This document shows, one piece after another, positions 30,201 through 42,289 of a stretch of 64,000 nt of DNA. Numbering within the stretch: the stretch's first letter is position 1; each line of letters opens with the position of its first letter. The DNA lies in NCBI GenBank assembly GCA_043228905.1, contig JBHGNT010000014.1, positions 4,650,001-4,714,000 on the forward strand, in the 5' to 3' direction. The position numbers and the translations under genes were made by a program. The stretch is from Azolla caroliniana. Taxonomy: Eukaryota; Polypodiophyta. The notes below the pieces were generated by a model. The model saw only the letters and a program-made list of their open reading frames with translations, was not told the origin of the DNA and did no database searches.

Positions 30201-31765
30201 GAGTGCACACTCTCGGGTGCACCATGAGAGGTGAGCTTGGAGCATCGGGGGTGAGGAGGGTGGAATAGGATGCTTCATCGGGGTGTGGGTGGTGGCAGAG
30301 GTGGTGGCGGAGGTGTCGGATGTTGAGGAGGGATAAGCGAATATCCTGCATTTGATCAAGTTGTGTGAAGAATTCTTTATTCGGACTAGTGAGCCACGTG
30401 GATGTGGTGTAGCCGGCGAAGGAAGAGGAGGGTGTCCTACCAAAACTAACGTAGGCTGTAAAAAAAAATCGTGTGTCAATCATTGTTTCAAAATCTCATT
30501 TGTAAACGATGGGGAGGATGTTAACAGGGGTCCAGAGGCCTACGAGTTGTCAACACATTGGGCCTTTATTCAAATCAAAAGTGAGGCCCCACAAAAATTG
30601 ACAACACTGTCGGAAGACGAGGGCCTCAAAAAGGGGGAGTCGAGGAAAACTAATGGAAGTTGTAAAAAAAACGGGTGCTCGCTTGGATATTCCGGTCAAG
30701 GATGTCAAGGTATGTACGTATGAGATGTCTCATGATGCCAGATCATCCTGGTTTCTGTTGGTTCATTGTTAAGAGTCGTGGAAACACTAGCTAGTTAAAG
30801 CATAAGGTGGTGTAATCGTTCCTAAGCTGCCCGAAAACCATGGCAAGGCCATCGTCGTGTGAGGGAAAAAAGGAGGGTTTCACACGTGTCTCTGGGTGAT
30901 GGAGTGCAAACCATTGGCGAAATGATGAATGCTCAAATCACAGGACACAACATAGTGGTTGGATACCAAGGGGCTCGGTCAGTAGGTCAACCACCGGGTA
31001 GTACCATCCCCAAGTCAAAGGGGGGTGGGAGTTCGACCAGGTGGACATCTTATCTCTATAGATATGTGGGTAGAGCAAGCCGTCGACTTGGGTTTCAGTT
31101 GCGACTTTTGGGTAGTAGGCGTAAAGGCGTGTGAGTAGTAATGGAAGATCGTGAAAATCAAACTCCCAAGGGATGGGAGCCGCGGATTGGTTGTCAAGAC
31201 GAGTGTCCCAACCCTCGCCGTGTTACATGTAGTCGTTATATGTAGTCGAGTGCGTCCTAGAGGCCGTGGGAAAGTCGATAATGATCCACTAGGTCTGTAT
31301 AGATCACTGTTGCATTAAACCTAATGCACACCTCATGGAGTAGCGGTGGTGTTGTAAAGACGGGCGGTCGGGGTCCCACTATGGGTTGACAGTTGCCTGT
31401 GGTTAAACAAGATTTTGTGGGTGCAGTGCACGAGTGTGGGCTTCCTTGAAATTCATGAGCTGGTATTCACGAGAAATGTCGAGTTACTAGTCTAACTCTT
31501 GAGTATCCTCCGCGTCAAGCTCGACAAGCCAATTTAACGCCAAGGGTTTGATGTTGAAAATGTTGGTGCAAACTAACCAAAGAAGTCCTAAGAGTGGAAT
31601 ATAGGCATCTTCACTCTTGAGAATGGCACGACCGAGATCACATGTGATGCAGTGTAGATGTACAAAAGTCACGTGAATTTTGGCCACTTGGTTATCATTT
31701 ACCTGCATCATGACATCACAAGGGTAAGCAAAACATATCATACCGACACTTAAGGGTGTTTGGAT
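30201..31765. other. Unassigned sequence
   Basis: Higher GC than its left neighbour. Plus-strand frames at 30352-30723 and 30859-31134 are open and charged (for example GPEAYELSTHWAFIQIK), but match nothing I recognise and show no start context. It could be an old DNA-transposon or gene relic. No terminal repeats were found. Confidence 0.3.
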
Positions 31766-33414
31766 GTCTTGCCTATGTGCATGTTGCAAAGGACTAGAGG
31801 GAGAAGCTGGACCCGAAATCTCGGCCATGTATATCTCTCGGGTACGGCGACGATGAATTCGGCTATCAGCAATGGGACTTAGCCGAGAAGAAGGTGATTA
31901 GGAGCCGAGACATCATCTTCATGGAAGAGAAGATGATTGTCGATTGGGAGATTGAGAAAAAGTCTTCAACTACCGAATTGAGCCGAGTTGATACTCAACC
32001 GAATCGAGTAGAAGTCGATTTGATCGAAATCGAATACGAGCTAGCCGACCGATTTAATACTCGGCAAAATCAAGAACCGACTAAAGAACAAAAGGAACAG
32101 GCCGAACAAGGAACCAAATTTGACTCTGCCAAAGAAGTCGAAGAAGACCGTTCGTGCCAAATGGAGGCCAAAGTTATCTCCTAAGAGAAAGAAGCCCCCC
32201 CCCCCCCCCCCCCGATGAGGGGGAGCCAGAAAACTTTGAAGAAGCAAAGAGGGACACCCACAGCCGAAAGTGGTTAAGTGTCATTCAAGAGGAGATGGAT
32301 TCCTTGCATGAGAACCACACATATGAACTGACTGAGTTGGTGAAAGGGAAGAAGGCACTATGGAATAAGTGGGTATACAAATTGAAGCCGGGAGATAGCG
32401 GAAATCCACCCAGATACAAAGCATCGTGAAAGGTTTTTAGTAGAAGAAGGGTGTAGATTTTGATGAAATATTTGCCCCGGTCGTGAAGACGACGTCAATC
32501 CGAATGGTGTTGAGCATAATGGTCAACATGGATCTCAAAGTCGAGCAGGTAGACATCAAGACTGCCTTCCTTCATAGATATTTTCAGGAAGAGATATACA
32601 TGCACCAGTCGGAAGGATTTGAAGAAAAAGGTAAAGAAACGAGTGAGAAAAAGCTAGTATGGGCTGAAGCAAGCACCTAGGCAATGATACTAAACATTTG
32701 AATCTTTCATGGTGGATCATGGTTTCAGCAAGTCACAAGCTGATCATTGTGTCTTTGTCAAAAAGTATGATGGAGGAGATTTTCTCATCCTCTTGTTGTA
32801 TGTTGATGACATGCTGCTTGTCGGACGAGACCCGAGGAAAATCAAAAGCTTGAGAAGGCCTTGAGTAGGTCATTCTCAATAAAGGATATGGGTTCGGCAA
32901 AGCAAATCCTGGGGATGCACATTGTGTGATACAAGACAAAGAAGTTATTGTGGCTGTCATAGGAGAAGTATGTGACAAAATTGCTCCAGAGATTTGGCAT
33001 GGAAAGTGCGAAACTGGACAACCCGACATTGTTGACAAATTGCAAGCTAAGCAAAGATCAATGTCCGAAATCGAAAACCGAGAAGGCCAAGATGTCAAAA
33101 GTCCCTTATGTCTCGGCAATCGGAAGCTTGATGTACGCAATGGTGTACAAGGCCGGACATTGGATATGCAGTCATCGTGGTTAGCCGATATATGAGCAAT
33201 CCCGGAAGAGAGCATTGGGCAATGGTCAAGTGGATACTGCAATACCTAAGAGGCACCTCGAGCATGTCTCCGATTCGGCTCGGGTAACCCCATATTGGAA
33301 GGTTACACGGATTCAGATATGTCAGCTGATGCGGATACCAGCCGATCCAGCAGAATGAGTGCCGACAAAGGGTCGGATTGGTGAAGTACCCCATGCCGAA
33401 GTGAAGGGGGATTT
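31766..33414 (+). pseudogene. Cop-5 pol relic: integrase end, RT, RNase H start
   Basis: Begins abruptly at KVFGCLAYVHVAK and CGDDEFGY-like codons of copia integrase, with RSRDIIFMEEKMIVDWE at 31894. A run of 19 C at 32195-32213 lies in the linker. RT reads DSLHENHTYELTELVKGKKA, VEQVDIKTAFLHRYFQEEI and the intact box LLYVDDMLLVGRD near 32790-32830. RNase H has MSNPGREHWAMVKW, then a deletion of about 330 bp (from agccgatccagcag to gtgccgacaaaggg) removes its core. A PPT (gaagtgaaggggga) precedes the LTR. Several stops and shifts are present. Confidence 0.88.
32195..32213 (+). repeat. Homopolymer run of 19 C
   Basis: Uninterrupted C tract in the linker coding region of Cop-5, where related elements have only short C or G runs. 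It could be slippage or an assembly artefact. Confidence 0.85.
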
Positions 33415-33994
33415 TGTTGGGAAAACATGTCCCTTCGGATGGGAAGAAGAGAATGAACCAAATCAAGGACACATGGGTAATTCAGTCAAGTCCTATCGGC
33501 TGGGGCCAAGATCGAAATTGAAACTCGATTTAATAGCCAATTCAGAAGTACATATTTGTAGATGGTTCAAATGTGCCCTTTGTGGGCTATACTTGTAAAT
33601 AGCCAGAAAATTGTTTTAGTATATAAACAACTAGGGCAAACTTTAAGTATAGTGTAGTTCATTATTGTAGTGACATAGAAGGTTGTTGCCTCTATAACTA
33701 TGTAAGTGAGAGAGAGTGTGAGAGTTAGAGAGTGAGTTTAACTCTATAACCATCTGTTAGACGAAGGAGAACTCAAGGTCGTTGCCTCTAAGTATCTTAT
33801 TGTACTCCCCCTCATAATAGTGATCTAGTTTGGAGTTCGAGGACTCCCGTGCTTTTTCCCTTTTTGGGTTTTCCATGGTAAATCGTGTGTCTCTATACTT
33901 ATTCTTCTTGCCTTCTTGTTTTTCTATTTGTGCACTATCTTTGCACCCGAACTTATGTACGAGTAACTGGTTATGCCCGGTTCTGATCCTAACA
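33415..33994 (+). repeat. Cop-5 internal LTR (LTR A)
   Basis: 580 bp from TGTTGGGAAAACATG to GATCCTAACA, preceded by the Cop-5 PPT. It contains GGGCTATACTTGTAAATAGCC, a TATA-like agtatataaacaac followed by tagggcaaac, and the gtgctttttcccttttt block. It is followed not by a PBS but by pol codons that repeat 33187-33350. Confidence 0.9.
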
Positions 33995-34588
33995 ATATGA
34001 GCAATCCCGGAAGAGAGCATTGGGCAACGGTCAAGTGGATACTTTGATACCTGAGAGGCACCTCAAGTGTGTGCCTCCGATTCGGCTCAGGTAACCCCAC
34101 ACTAGAAGGTTATACTAATTTGGACATGTCAGCTAATGTGGATACTAGCCGATCCACGTCCAGATACGTGATGACCTACATAAGGGGAGTTGTCTCGTGG
34201 CAGTCGAGGCTGCAGAAGGCCTTGGCGCTATCGACCACAGAAGCCGAGTATATGGGCGCTGCAAAAGCTGGCAAGGAGATAATATGGATAAAGGAGTTCA
34301 TAGGAGAGTTGGGAATTCGTCAAGAGGAATTCCGACTCCATTGCGCTAACTAGAGTGCCAGGTGCCTTGCGAAAAATGTCGTCTACCACTCGAGGACCAA
34401 ACACATCCACAAGAGATATCATTGGCGCTGAGAGCGAGTAGAAGAAAAGGAGTTTGCTCTTATGAAGACCCACACGGCCAAAAAGGATCGGACATGCCGA
34501 CGAAAGTGTTGTCAGCAAGGAAGCTGAACGAGTGCCGATAGAGGGTCGGATTGGCAAAGTACCCCAATGCCGAAGTGAAAGGGGAGTT
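33995..34588 (+). pseudogene. Cop-5 second partial pol: RNase H
   Basis: Starts inside pol (atgagcaatcccggaagaga, also found at 33190) and runs through RNase H: CLRFGSGNPTLEGYTNLDMS, LSTTEAEYMGAAKAGKEIIW and an altered LHCAN* where CDSQSA is expected. HSRTKHIHKRYHW follows. Stops are present. It ends in a PPT (agtgaaaggggagtt) before LTR B. This segment holds the RNase H core missing from the copy at 31766-33414. Confidence 0.88.
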
Positions 34589-35161
34589 TGTTGGAAAAAC
34601 AGGTTCCTCCGGATGGGAAGAAGAGTATGAGCCAAATTGGATGGAACCAATGGGTAATTCGGCTGAGGCCGAGAATCGATTGTATAACCGATTCGAGAAA
34701 CTATATTTGTAAATAGTCTAGATGTGCCCATTGAGGCTATATTTGTAAATAGTCTGCTATGTATATGAGTATATATAAATTTAGGACAAGTAGTTAGATA
34801 TAGTGTGTGAGAATCATTATTGTTAGTTAGTTGAAGAAGGTTGTTGCCTCTGTAACTAGTAGGAGAGAGAGTGTGTGTGTAAGAGTGTGGGTAACTCTAC
34901 AACCGTTGTTTTGACGAAGACGAGCTCGAGGTTATTGCCTCCGAGTCTCCTTGTATTCCTCCCTCATTATTAGTGATTTTGTTTCTTGGGGTTTGTGGAC
35001 CCCCGTGGTTTTTCCCTTTCGAGTTTTCCACGTAAAATATCTGATGTCTTTGTACTTGTTCTTCTTGCCTTCTCATTTTATGTCTATGTACTGTCTATCT
35101 CGATTCTTTGCACCCAAACATTCAGAAGCAAGATCAGTTGTGGCCGGTCACGATCCTTACA
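34589..35161 (+). repeat. Cop-5 terminal LTR (LTR B)
   Basis: 573 bp from TGTTGGAAAAACAGG to GATCCTTACA, clearly related to LTR A but visibly diverged. It has two ATATTTGTAAATAG copies where LTR A has one. Confidence 0.9.
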
Positions 35162-35178
35162 GGACTGAAGGGGGGGAT

Positions 35179-35323
35179 TGTTGTATAATCCACTAAGAAC
35201 CGGCTCTAAAGGGCTAAGGTTCAACTAAGGGCAGCTAAGAGCCGGTTATCGGGCTAAGGACCGAATGCCAGCTGGGAGCGAGCTAAGGCTAAGTGTCAAT
35301 TCGTTTAGGGACAAATATGTAAA

Positions 35324-35366
<43 letters not shown>
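35179..35366 (+). mobile_element. Start of another LTR, truncated at a TG microsatellite
   Basis: A purine tract gaaggggggga (35167-35177) followed by TGTTGTATAATCC looks like a PPT/LTR junction. The segment contains a perfect 10-bp inverted repeat, aaccggctct at 35198-35207 and agagccggtt at 35238-35247, and an ATATGTAAATACATG palindrome. It runs into (TG)n at 35339-35366, after which the Cop-9 LTR starts. No matching partner was found. Confidence 0.5.
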
Positions 35367-35368
<2 letters not shown>

Positions 35369-35736
35369 GAAACATGGTCGTTAGATGCAGAACAAGAACA
35401 ACACTTGTCAAGTGAAGAACACCCTATTGACATGGATATAAAGGTGAGAATAGATTTAAGATAAAGTAGGCAATTGAATCAGGAATCAAGAACAAGAAGG
35501 ACATCAAGAAGAGTAGGAGACAACAATAGGCACAGTATAGTGTAATTGTATTATTACTCTCTGAAAGTTACAATCGCATAGTACAACAATGAATAACAAC
35601 AACTAGGTTACAAAAGTCAGTTTAAATACTAACTGCCTTAGGGCAACTGCCCTTTCCACTATTTACAGAAATAGCCTAAACCTAGTTTGTCCAATGGGAC
35701 AGTGTGAATACGTCCATTATTTTCCCGTATTCGACA
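35364..35736 (-). repeat. 3' LTR of Cop-9
   Basis: 373 bp between tgtaggaaacatgg and cgtattcgaca. It matches 61700-61855 at its left part and 1-249 at its right part. The minus-strand PPT (cccattatgagggag, 35737-35751) lies at its inner edge, proving minus orientation. Confidence 0.85.
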
Positions 35737-36000
35737 CTCCCTCATAATGGGTGTATACAACCAAAAGCTTTAATAATAATAAAAGGTTGTTAGACAAGTC
35801 GGCTTTTGTCCAAATAAAAAGGCAGGATTGGTCAAAGCCGAAAGAATTGAAGCGAAATCTCCTAATGTCAATACCGATTGCCCAAAACCATCCTCAATAT
35901 CTGACTCAATCAGATTGATTTTAACGCCCATTTGGTGTCTAAGAGACCGGAAACGATCTGCTAAAAGACACTTGGTCATCCCATCTGCAACATTATCAGA
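35737..36000 (-). pseudogene. Cop-9 RNase H C-terminus and 3' region
   Basis: Minus-strand codons near 36000-35890 read SDNVADGMTKCLLADRFRSL then RHQMGVKINLIES, the typical end of copia pol after the RNase H domain. Upstream coding is cut at 36000/36001 by an LTR-like fragment. The expected preceding part (DNQGAFALSQNPVHHN, RYCFVQDYVQ) is found at 51637-51740 on the same strand. I infer one element split by about 15.6 kb. Confidence 0.8.
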
Positions 36001-36190
36001 TAGGTTTAGGGTTAATGATGAAGATCTTGAAATGGTGATGACATTCAGAATCATTGCAGGGTTCTTGGCGAGATTGATAAGCATTGCGAGGTGGGGGGTG
36101 GTGCCTAGAATGGATCCACCCCCCCCTCCCAAGGGGATTCAACCTAAGGGGGAGAGGGAGAGAGAGAGAGAGAGATATCACAAGAGAGAG
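36001..36190 (-). mobile_element. LTR fragment of the 57912-58370 family
   Basis: Shares taggtttagggttaatg, aagcattg.gaggtggggg, tggtgcctagaatgg and a (GA)n run with the solo LTR at 57912-58370. It lacks the terminal TGTTG, and diverges after the GA run near 36190. It sits exactly at the break in Cop-9 RNase H. Confidence 0.65.
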
Positions 36191-37307
36191 ATAATAAAGA
36201 GATAACTTCCTTCTTCCTATTCGTTTGTTCTTCTCCTACTTTCACATGCTTGCCTTCCTTCTCTCTCTTGTGGTTCTTCTTCTTGTTCTTGGGTTTCTAT
36301 CTATCCTCTTCCATGCTCCTTTCTGTGTTGTTCATGTTTTCTTCCTGTGTGTTTTCTTTCTTCTCTTCATCTCCTTCTTTTTCTCTATTCATCTATTGCT
36401 ACTTCTCCTTCCCCTTCCTCTTATTCTTATTTTCTGATTTGCTTCATCTTTCTCTTATTTTTATCTTCCTCCTCTTTTCTCTTTCTTCTTCCTTCTTCTG
36501 CCACTGCGATGCCCATTGTCCGTAGTTGTTGGTCTCTATTTTCGTCTGTCTGGTTCAGTCGTTGCCTTGGCCTTAGTTGCCTATGTGGCCGCCTCCATCC
36601 GCGGTCATCTCCATCCACTAGTCGCATCTCCCTTCGATTAGTTGGTGTCTTTCTCCGTTTTGCTGCCTCTTCTTTTTTCCGGCCGCCACCGCTCCATCAT
36701 CATTCTTCAATCATCGATCACCGGTAACCTGCCTGTCCATCAATGTCCATCACCTTGCCACCATCATCAGTCAGTGTCGTTGTCGTCATCTTCCGGCCGT
36801 GCGTCCGGTCAGTCGGCCTGGTCGTCTTCAGCTTCTGGTTGTTGTTCCGGATTCCCCTCTTGTGCCGGTGGTGTCAGCATGTCTTTTCCGACTCTAGTAT
36901 CTTCCTCCGGCTTGTTTGGAGTTTCGTGACTAGATTTATAATTGGAGTGGATGCTCCGTTCGATGTTCGACTCTGACTCGAATGCTGAGAACTGAGTCTC
37001 CAACGCCTATTGCGAGCGTCTGCAATAGCGACTCGACTTCGAGTAGACTGGTGAGGCTGCTTCCTTCGTCTAATTTTCATTGGTTTTGTAACCGTATTGT
37101 TTCCTCTGTGACCCACTAGAGCACTCTGGGAAAAGATCGATCCTGCCGGATCTCTCCAGCCGCTTGTAGGTACTCTTCCCACCTCCGCAGTCGTTCGGCT
37201 AATCTTCTTGCTCGCTCGGCCACTGGGTCATTCGTCTGCCTTGACATGCATTACCCGTTGTCCATTGCTCTATGCAGGAATTGTGGTCGCCAAAACTGTG
37301 TTTATCC
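36191..37307. other. Unassigned; CT-rich tract, possible gag-like minus strand segment
   Basis: 36195-36520 is a pyrimidine-rich tract. On the minus strand near 37300-36950 charged codons such as ERARRLAERLRRWEEYLQA could be the coiled-coil start of a retroelement gag, but stops interrupt it and no domain follows. No host gene is supported. Confidence 0.35.
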
Positions 37308-37851
37308 TGTTAGGAATATGTCCCTCCAGTGGGAGGAGCCAATTGTTCGGGCCAAGAAGTGCCGACAATCGACGACTAGGAGGAGCAAACTATTCAGGTC
37401 GAGTACTGATGGTTGAAGAGTCAATTGGGTGAGTCGACAGAAAGGAGATGCAAGTCGAAGAGGCGATCGACTAGTCGGGCCAACTGGATGATCGATGACC
37501 AGGCCGACTAGTCGGACCGGCTGGACAATCAACCTACTTATTATTATAGATAATAATAGTAGTGATGTGTAGTAGTGGCTACATTTGTAAATAGCCCATA
37601 CAGGGTATAAGTATAAATACACTTATGGCAAGCATACGCCAAGAGCCCTACGTGGCTGATACACTCTGTGTAGGGAGTGTTGTACTCTAATCTCGTCTTT
37701 GTATATCCACTATATAGTGAAGCTCCGTTCTCTGTGGTTTTCTCCCGCTTTAGGGTTTCCATGTAAAATTTGTGTACACTTTTCTTTGTGTTTCCAAACT
37801 ATGTATTTTCAACGCATTCCTTCTTGTGGATTAACGATTCGTTTCTCAACA
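37308..37851 (+). repeat. 5' LTR of Cop-6
   Basis: 544 bp from TGTTAGGAATATG to GTTTCTCAACA. It contains GGCTACATTTGTAAATAGCC and AGTATAAATACACTTATGGCAA, plus the gtggttttctcccgctttag block. A pair of inverted gactagtcgg/ccgactagtc motifs lies in U3 near 37467-37510. Confidence 0.88.
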
Positions 37852-37854
37852 AAC

Positions 37855-37866
37855 TGGTATTAGAGC
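37855..37866 (+). other. Primer binding site of Cop-6
   Basis: tggtattagagc, one mismatch from the initiator tRNA-Met complement, three bases after the LTR. Confidence 0.85.
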
Positions 37867-37879
37867 TTGACGTGCAAGC

Positions 37880-38760
37880 ATGGAAGGAGGTGTGAGTGGC
37901 TTCCCAAGAATGATAGTTCTAAACTCTCAGAACTATGTAGACTGGAAGATAAAGATGGAGGACCTTCTCATAGTCAAAGACCTGTACGAGCCGATTGACA
38001 GAGTAGAAATACCCACGGGGGTATAAAAGTCGGAATGGAAACTTCTCAATAGAAAGGCGGTGGCCACCATCCGACAGTGCGTCGATGTAAGTGTCCTTCA
38101 GCATGTGGCGAACGACATGAATGCCCACAAGATGTGGCAGAAGCTGTCAAGTCTATATGAGAGGAAGAATGCCCCCAATAAAATGTCACTGATGAGAAAG
38201 ATTGTACGGCTGAAATACAAAGACGGTGAGAGCATTGTCGAACACATCAGCACATTCATGGGGTATGTAAATCAACTTGTTGCAACCAAGTTTCCCCTCG
38301 ATGATGTCATGTAGGCCATCTTGCTGATGTGCATACTGCCGGATATCTGGGAGAACCTAGTGGTTACTCTTAGCACCTCCTATCAAGAAGACAAGCATCC
38401 TGAATGAGGAAGTGAGAAGGAAGGACAAAGGTGTTCTAGTCCAGTCGTAGTCAAATTTGACTTAACACATCAGCTAAGGGAGGAATTGGCAAAGAAGTCC
38501 ACCAAGGAGAGAAAAGTCTCAAGGCAAGTTGAAGTCCAGAGGTAAGCTCATGTGCTTCTATTGTGGAAAACTTGGACACTTCTAGAAGGACTGCCGACAC
38601 ATGAGGAAGGACAAAGGTGTTGGTAATGGTGTTGAACCGAGGAAGTTTCCTAATGAAAAGGGCATTTCAGCCATTGTTATGAGGAATGAAGAACTGTTGT
38701 TCATTTGCAAATAGACAAGTGCAAACCATGCGAGCGAAGAATGCAGTTGGGTGATCGATT
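37880..38760 (+). pseudogene. Cop-6 gag
   Basis: Start ATG at 37880 (MEGGVSGFPRM). It matches Cop-2 gag: DWKIKMEDLLIVKDLYEPID, stop in EIPTGV*KSEW, then KLLNRKAVATIRQCVDVS and NQLVATKFPLDDVM*. A shift follows near 38380, and a CCHC knuckle remains at about 38550-38590 (CFYCGKLGHF*KDC, with one stop). At least four stops and one shift. Confidence 0.88.
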
Positions 38761-41745
38761 GCGGTGCATCCTTCCACATAACTCCGTCGAGAGATTATTT
38801 CTCGACTTACATAGTCGGTGACCATGGTTATGAAAAGATGAGTGACAGTGGGGAGTGTAGGGTAGCCAGATTCGGAAGTGTCTACCTGAGGACATCAACA
38901 GGGTGTCGGCTAACTCTGAAGTATGTTCGACACGTCCCTGATATTAGATTGAATATGATATTGAGTGGAATACTGGACGACGAAGGCAACAATGGTAGTT
39001 TTTGGAATCACAAGTGAAAGTTCTGCAGAGGAAATCTTATAGTAGCCCGAGCACAGAAGGAAGGCACATTGTATATGATGCAAGCCCGATTGTGCAACTC
39101 GTAAGTGAATGTGGCAGCTAACTCGGCAAGACAGATATGGCATAAGAGGCTAGGCCACATGAGTGAGAAGGGACTGCATTTGTTGGCTGACCAAAGGCGC
39201 TTCTACCAGAGGTAAAGGGAGTGCACCTAGAGAAGTGTGTGTCGATTGTTTAGTTGGAAATTAAAATAGAGCAGCATTCCACTCTAGACCACCAAGGAGA
39301 AGAGAAGTGCCACTGGAACTAGTACACACGGATGTGTGCTATGTAGATGCTCTGTCACACCAAGGCGGATAGTACTTTGTGACCTTTATCGATGACTACA
39401 GTCGGAAGTTGTGAGCTTTCGTATTAAAGTCAAAAGATCAAGTATTGTCGTTTTTCAAGGAGTTCCAGGAAAGAGCCAAATGGGTGTTGGGTCAGAAGTT
39501 GAAGGTTGTCCGAACTGACAATGGTGGCGAATATAAAGGGCAGTTTGAGGAATACTGCAAAGCCTAGGGTATTCGAATTGAATACACTGTACCAAAGACC
39601 CCTGAGTTGAATGGGCTTGCAGAGAGGATGAATTGAACAATCATGGATAGAGTAAGGAGCATGCTCTCTCATGCTAAACGACTGAAATCCTATTGGGCTG
39701 AGGCGATGTATATAGTTGTTTATCTGATCAACATGTCTCCCTCAGTGTCATTGAAGGGTGATGTACCACAGAGGGTGTGGACAAGAAAGGAAGTCTCCTA
39801 CCGACACCTGAGGGTGTTCAGATGTTTATCCTATATGCATAAGGATCAGAGGTTGAAGCTCAACAGCAAGGTGAAACCATGCATATTCATGGGATACTCA
39901 GAAGATGAATTCGGCTATAGGCTATGGGACCTAGTCGATAAGAAAGTAGTGAGGAGTCGGGATGTAGTCTCCTTAGAAGACAAGACGATAGAGGACTGGA
40001 AGCAATAAAAATCGGAATTGACTACCTAGTCAACCTCTACCACTGTTGATTTGAAGCCAAGTGAACCGACATAGCCGGTTGTTCTGAGTCAGCCAGTCGG
40101 CACAACCGATTCCAAGTCGGTTGACTCGGAGAGACTGACTGACAATGAGTCTGAGTCGGTTGAGCTGTTAACATTGATCGAGGAATACGAGTTGGAGTCG
40201 TCCAACCTTAAGAAGTCGATCGACATATGTGAACTTGAGCAAAGAGGAGAGTCCGGAGAGACACCTGAATGAGAGCCGATAACGAGTGGAAGGAGATACC
40301 CACTCAGAGAAAGGAGAGCACCGACAACATATGCTAGTCAATGCATAATCTTGACTGATGAAGGTGAGCCAGAGTGCTATGATGAAGCCATTGTCGACGA
40401 GCATAGAGAGAAATGGCTGAACACGATGCAAGATGAGATGGACTCCTTGCATGAAAACTACACCTACGACCTGGTAGAATTATCGAAAGGTAAGAGAGCA
40501 CGCAGGAACAAATGGGTCTACAAGATGAAGACTGGAGAAGTCAACAGTGGGCCTAGGTATAAAGCCCACATTGTGGTGAAGGGTTTCCAATAGAAAAAGG
40601 ACGTCAACTTTGACGAAATATTCGCTCCAATCGTGAAGATGACATCCATGCTAGGAGATCGAACAATTGGATGTTAAGACGACATTCTTGCACGGGGAGT
40701 TGGATAAGGAGATCTACATGCAGCAACCCGAAGGTTTTGTGGAGAAAGGGAAAGAGAATCTGGTGTGTCGACTGAAGAAATGCTTGGACGGCCTAAAACA
40801 AGCTCCACGTCAATGGTACAAGAAGTTTGAGTCCTTCATGGTGGAACATGGGTTCCAAAAAACACAAGCTGATCACTGTGTGTTCGTCAAAAGGTACGAT
40901 GAAGGTGATTTCTTGATTCTCTTATTATATGTAGACGACATGTTGATAGTCAGTCAAGATACAAGGAAGATCGAAAGCTTGAAGAAAGCTCTAGACAAGT
41001 CGTTTGCCATGAAAGATCTTGGTCCGGATAAATAGATATTAGGGATGCACATAGTTCGGGACAGAACTCAGAAAGTGTTGTGGTTGTCACAAGAGAAATA
41101 CATGACGAAAATCCTAGAAAGATTCAACATGACAGAAGCAAAATCGGTTTGCTCTGTGTTACCGACTAACTGCAAGTTAAATGCAAACCAATGCCCGAGA
41201 GGGGAGAAAGAAAAGGTTGTGATGAGGAAAGTACCATATGCCTCAGCCATCGGCAGTCTAATGTATGCTATGGTCTGCATGAGACCAGGCATAGCTTTTG
41301 TTGTGGGAATAGTAAGTTGATACATGAGCAATCCAGGAAGAGAACACTGGGCAGCGGTGAAGTGGATACTCAGGTACTTAAAGGGCACCTCGAGGGTATG
41401 CCTAAGGTATGGTGTCGGAAAACCCATGCTCGAAGGGTTTACCAACTCGAACATGTTGGAGGATGTAGATTCAAGCGATCCACGTCCGGGTACGTGATGA
41501 CCTCTACAGGAGGAGCAATGTCGTGGCAGTCACGACTGCAGAAGTCTGTGGCCTTGTCGACCACAAAGCCAGAGTATATGAAAGCGGTAGAGGCTGGCAA
41601 GGAGATGATTTGGATGAGAAACTTTCTCAGCGAGTTGGGGATGAAGCAAAGGGATTTCTTGCTTCATTGTGAGAGCCAGAGTGCCATACACCTAGCCAAG
41701 AATGATGCATACCACTCCCGGACCAAGCACATACAGAGAAGGTAT
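38761..41745 (+). pseudogene. Cop-6 pol: protease to RNase H
   Basis: Protease at 38748 reads VIDCGASFHITPS, so the motif D-S-G-A has become D-C-G-A. Integrase includes VRTDNGGEYKGQFEEYC (39499-39550) and the ELNGLAERMN* block. RT reads KGKRARRNKWVYKM, then a gap of about 30 codons around 40645, IEQLDVKTTFLHGELDKE and LLYVDDMLIVSQDTRK. RNase H has ALSTTKPEYMKAVEAGKEMI and LHCESQSAIHLAKN, then ends where Cop-7 begins. Multiple stops and shifts; nonfunctional. Confidence 0.88.
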
Positions 41746-42260
41746 TGTCAGGAATTCGGTCCCTTCGGATGGGAGCCAAATGAAGAAGCCGAATTGGAAA
41801 GGGTTCTGGATAAGATCTGGAAACTGGAACCAATGAATCTGGATGGATCCGGTGCGAACTAGATCCAAGGACATATTTGTAAATATGTTAGGATAAGCCC
41901 ACTGAGGCTATATTTGTAAATAGCCCAAAAGTCATATAAGTATAAATATGACTTAGGGCAATCACTTTATAGTGATGATGATATAGAGTTGTTGTTGTAC
42001 ACTGAGTGAGAGATAAAGAGAGACACAGAACGATTTTTCTGTTGTAACCACCAATTGGTGAAGACATAGAGCTCGAGGTCGTTGCCTTTGAGTCTCACAT
42101 TGTATTCCTCCCCTCATAGTGATAGTTGGAGTCCATGGGCTTCCGTGGTTTTTCCCATTTAGGGTTTCCATGTAAACATCCTGTGTCGTCTAGTTGTTAG
42201 TTTGTTTTCTTCCATTTGTTGTTTAAGACTTGGTTGTGGCCGAGCGCTATTTTCCACACA
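41746..42260 (+). repeat. 5' LTR of Cop-7
   Basis: 515 bp, TGTCAGGAATTCGG ... TTTTCCACACA. It has ACATATTTGTAAATATGT, GAGGCTATATTTGTAAATAGCCC and AAGTATAAATATGACTTAGGGCAA in series. Confidence 0.9.
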
Positions 42261-42289
42261 AACTAGTATCAGAGCGAAAAACACAGGAA

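Larger units (their letters stand above)
37308..41745 (+). mobile_element. Cop-6, decayed copia element, truncated by Cop-7
   Basis: Plus-strand element with 5' LTR 37308-37851, PBS 37855-37866, gag from 37880 and pol to RNase H. It is cut at 41745 (KHIQRRY) where the Cop-7 5' LTR begins. Its last RNase H codons and 3' LTR are not found on the far side of Cop-7, so they were deleted. The protein relates to Cop-2 throughout, including the gag N-terminus (DWKIKMEDLLIVKDLYEPID). Confidence 0.9.

Noticed and set aside
36225-36525. Leu/Phe/Ser-rich open frames resembling a multi-pass membrane protein
   Set aside because: The underlying DNA is a pyrimidine-rich tract, which gives hydrophobic residues in all frames; no conserved motif.
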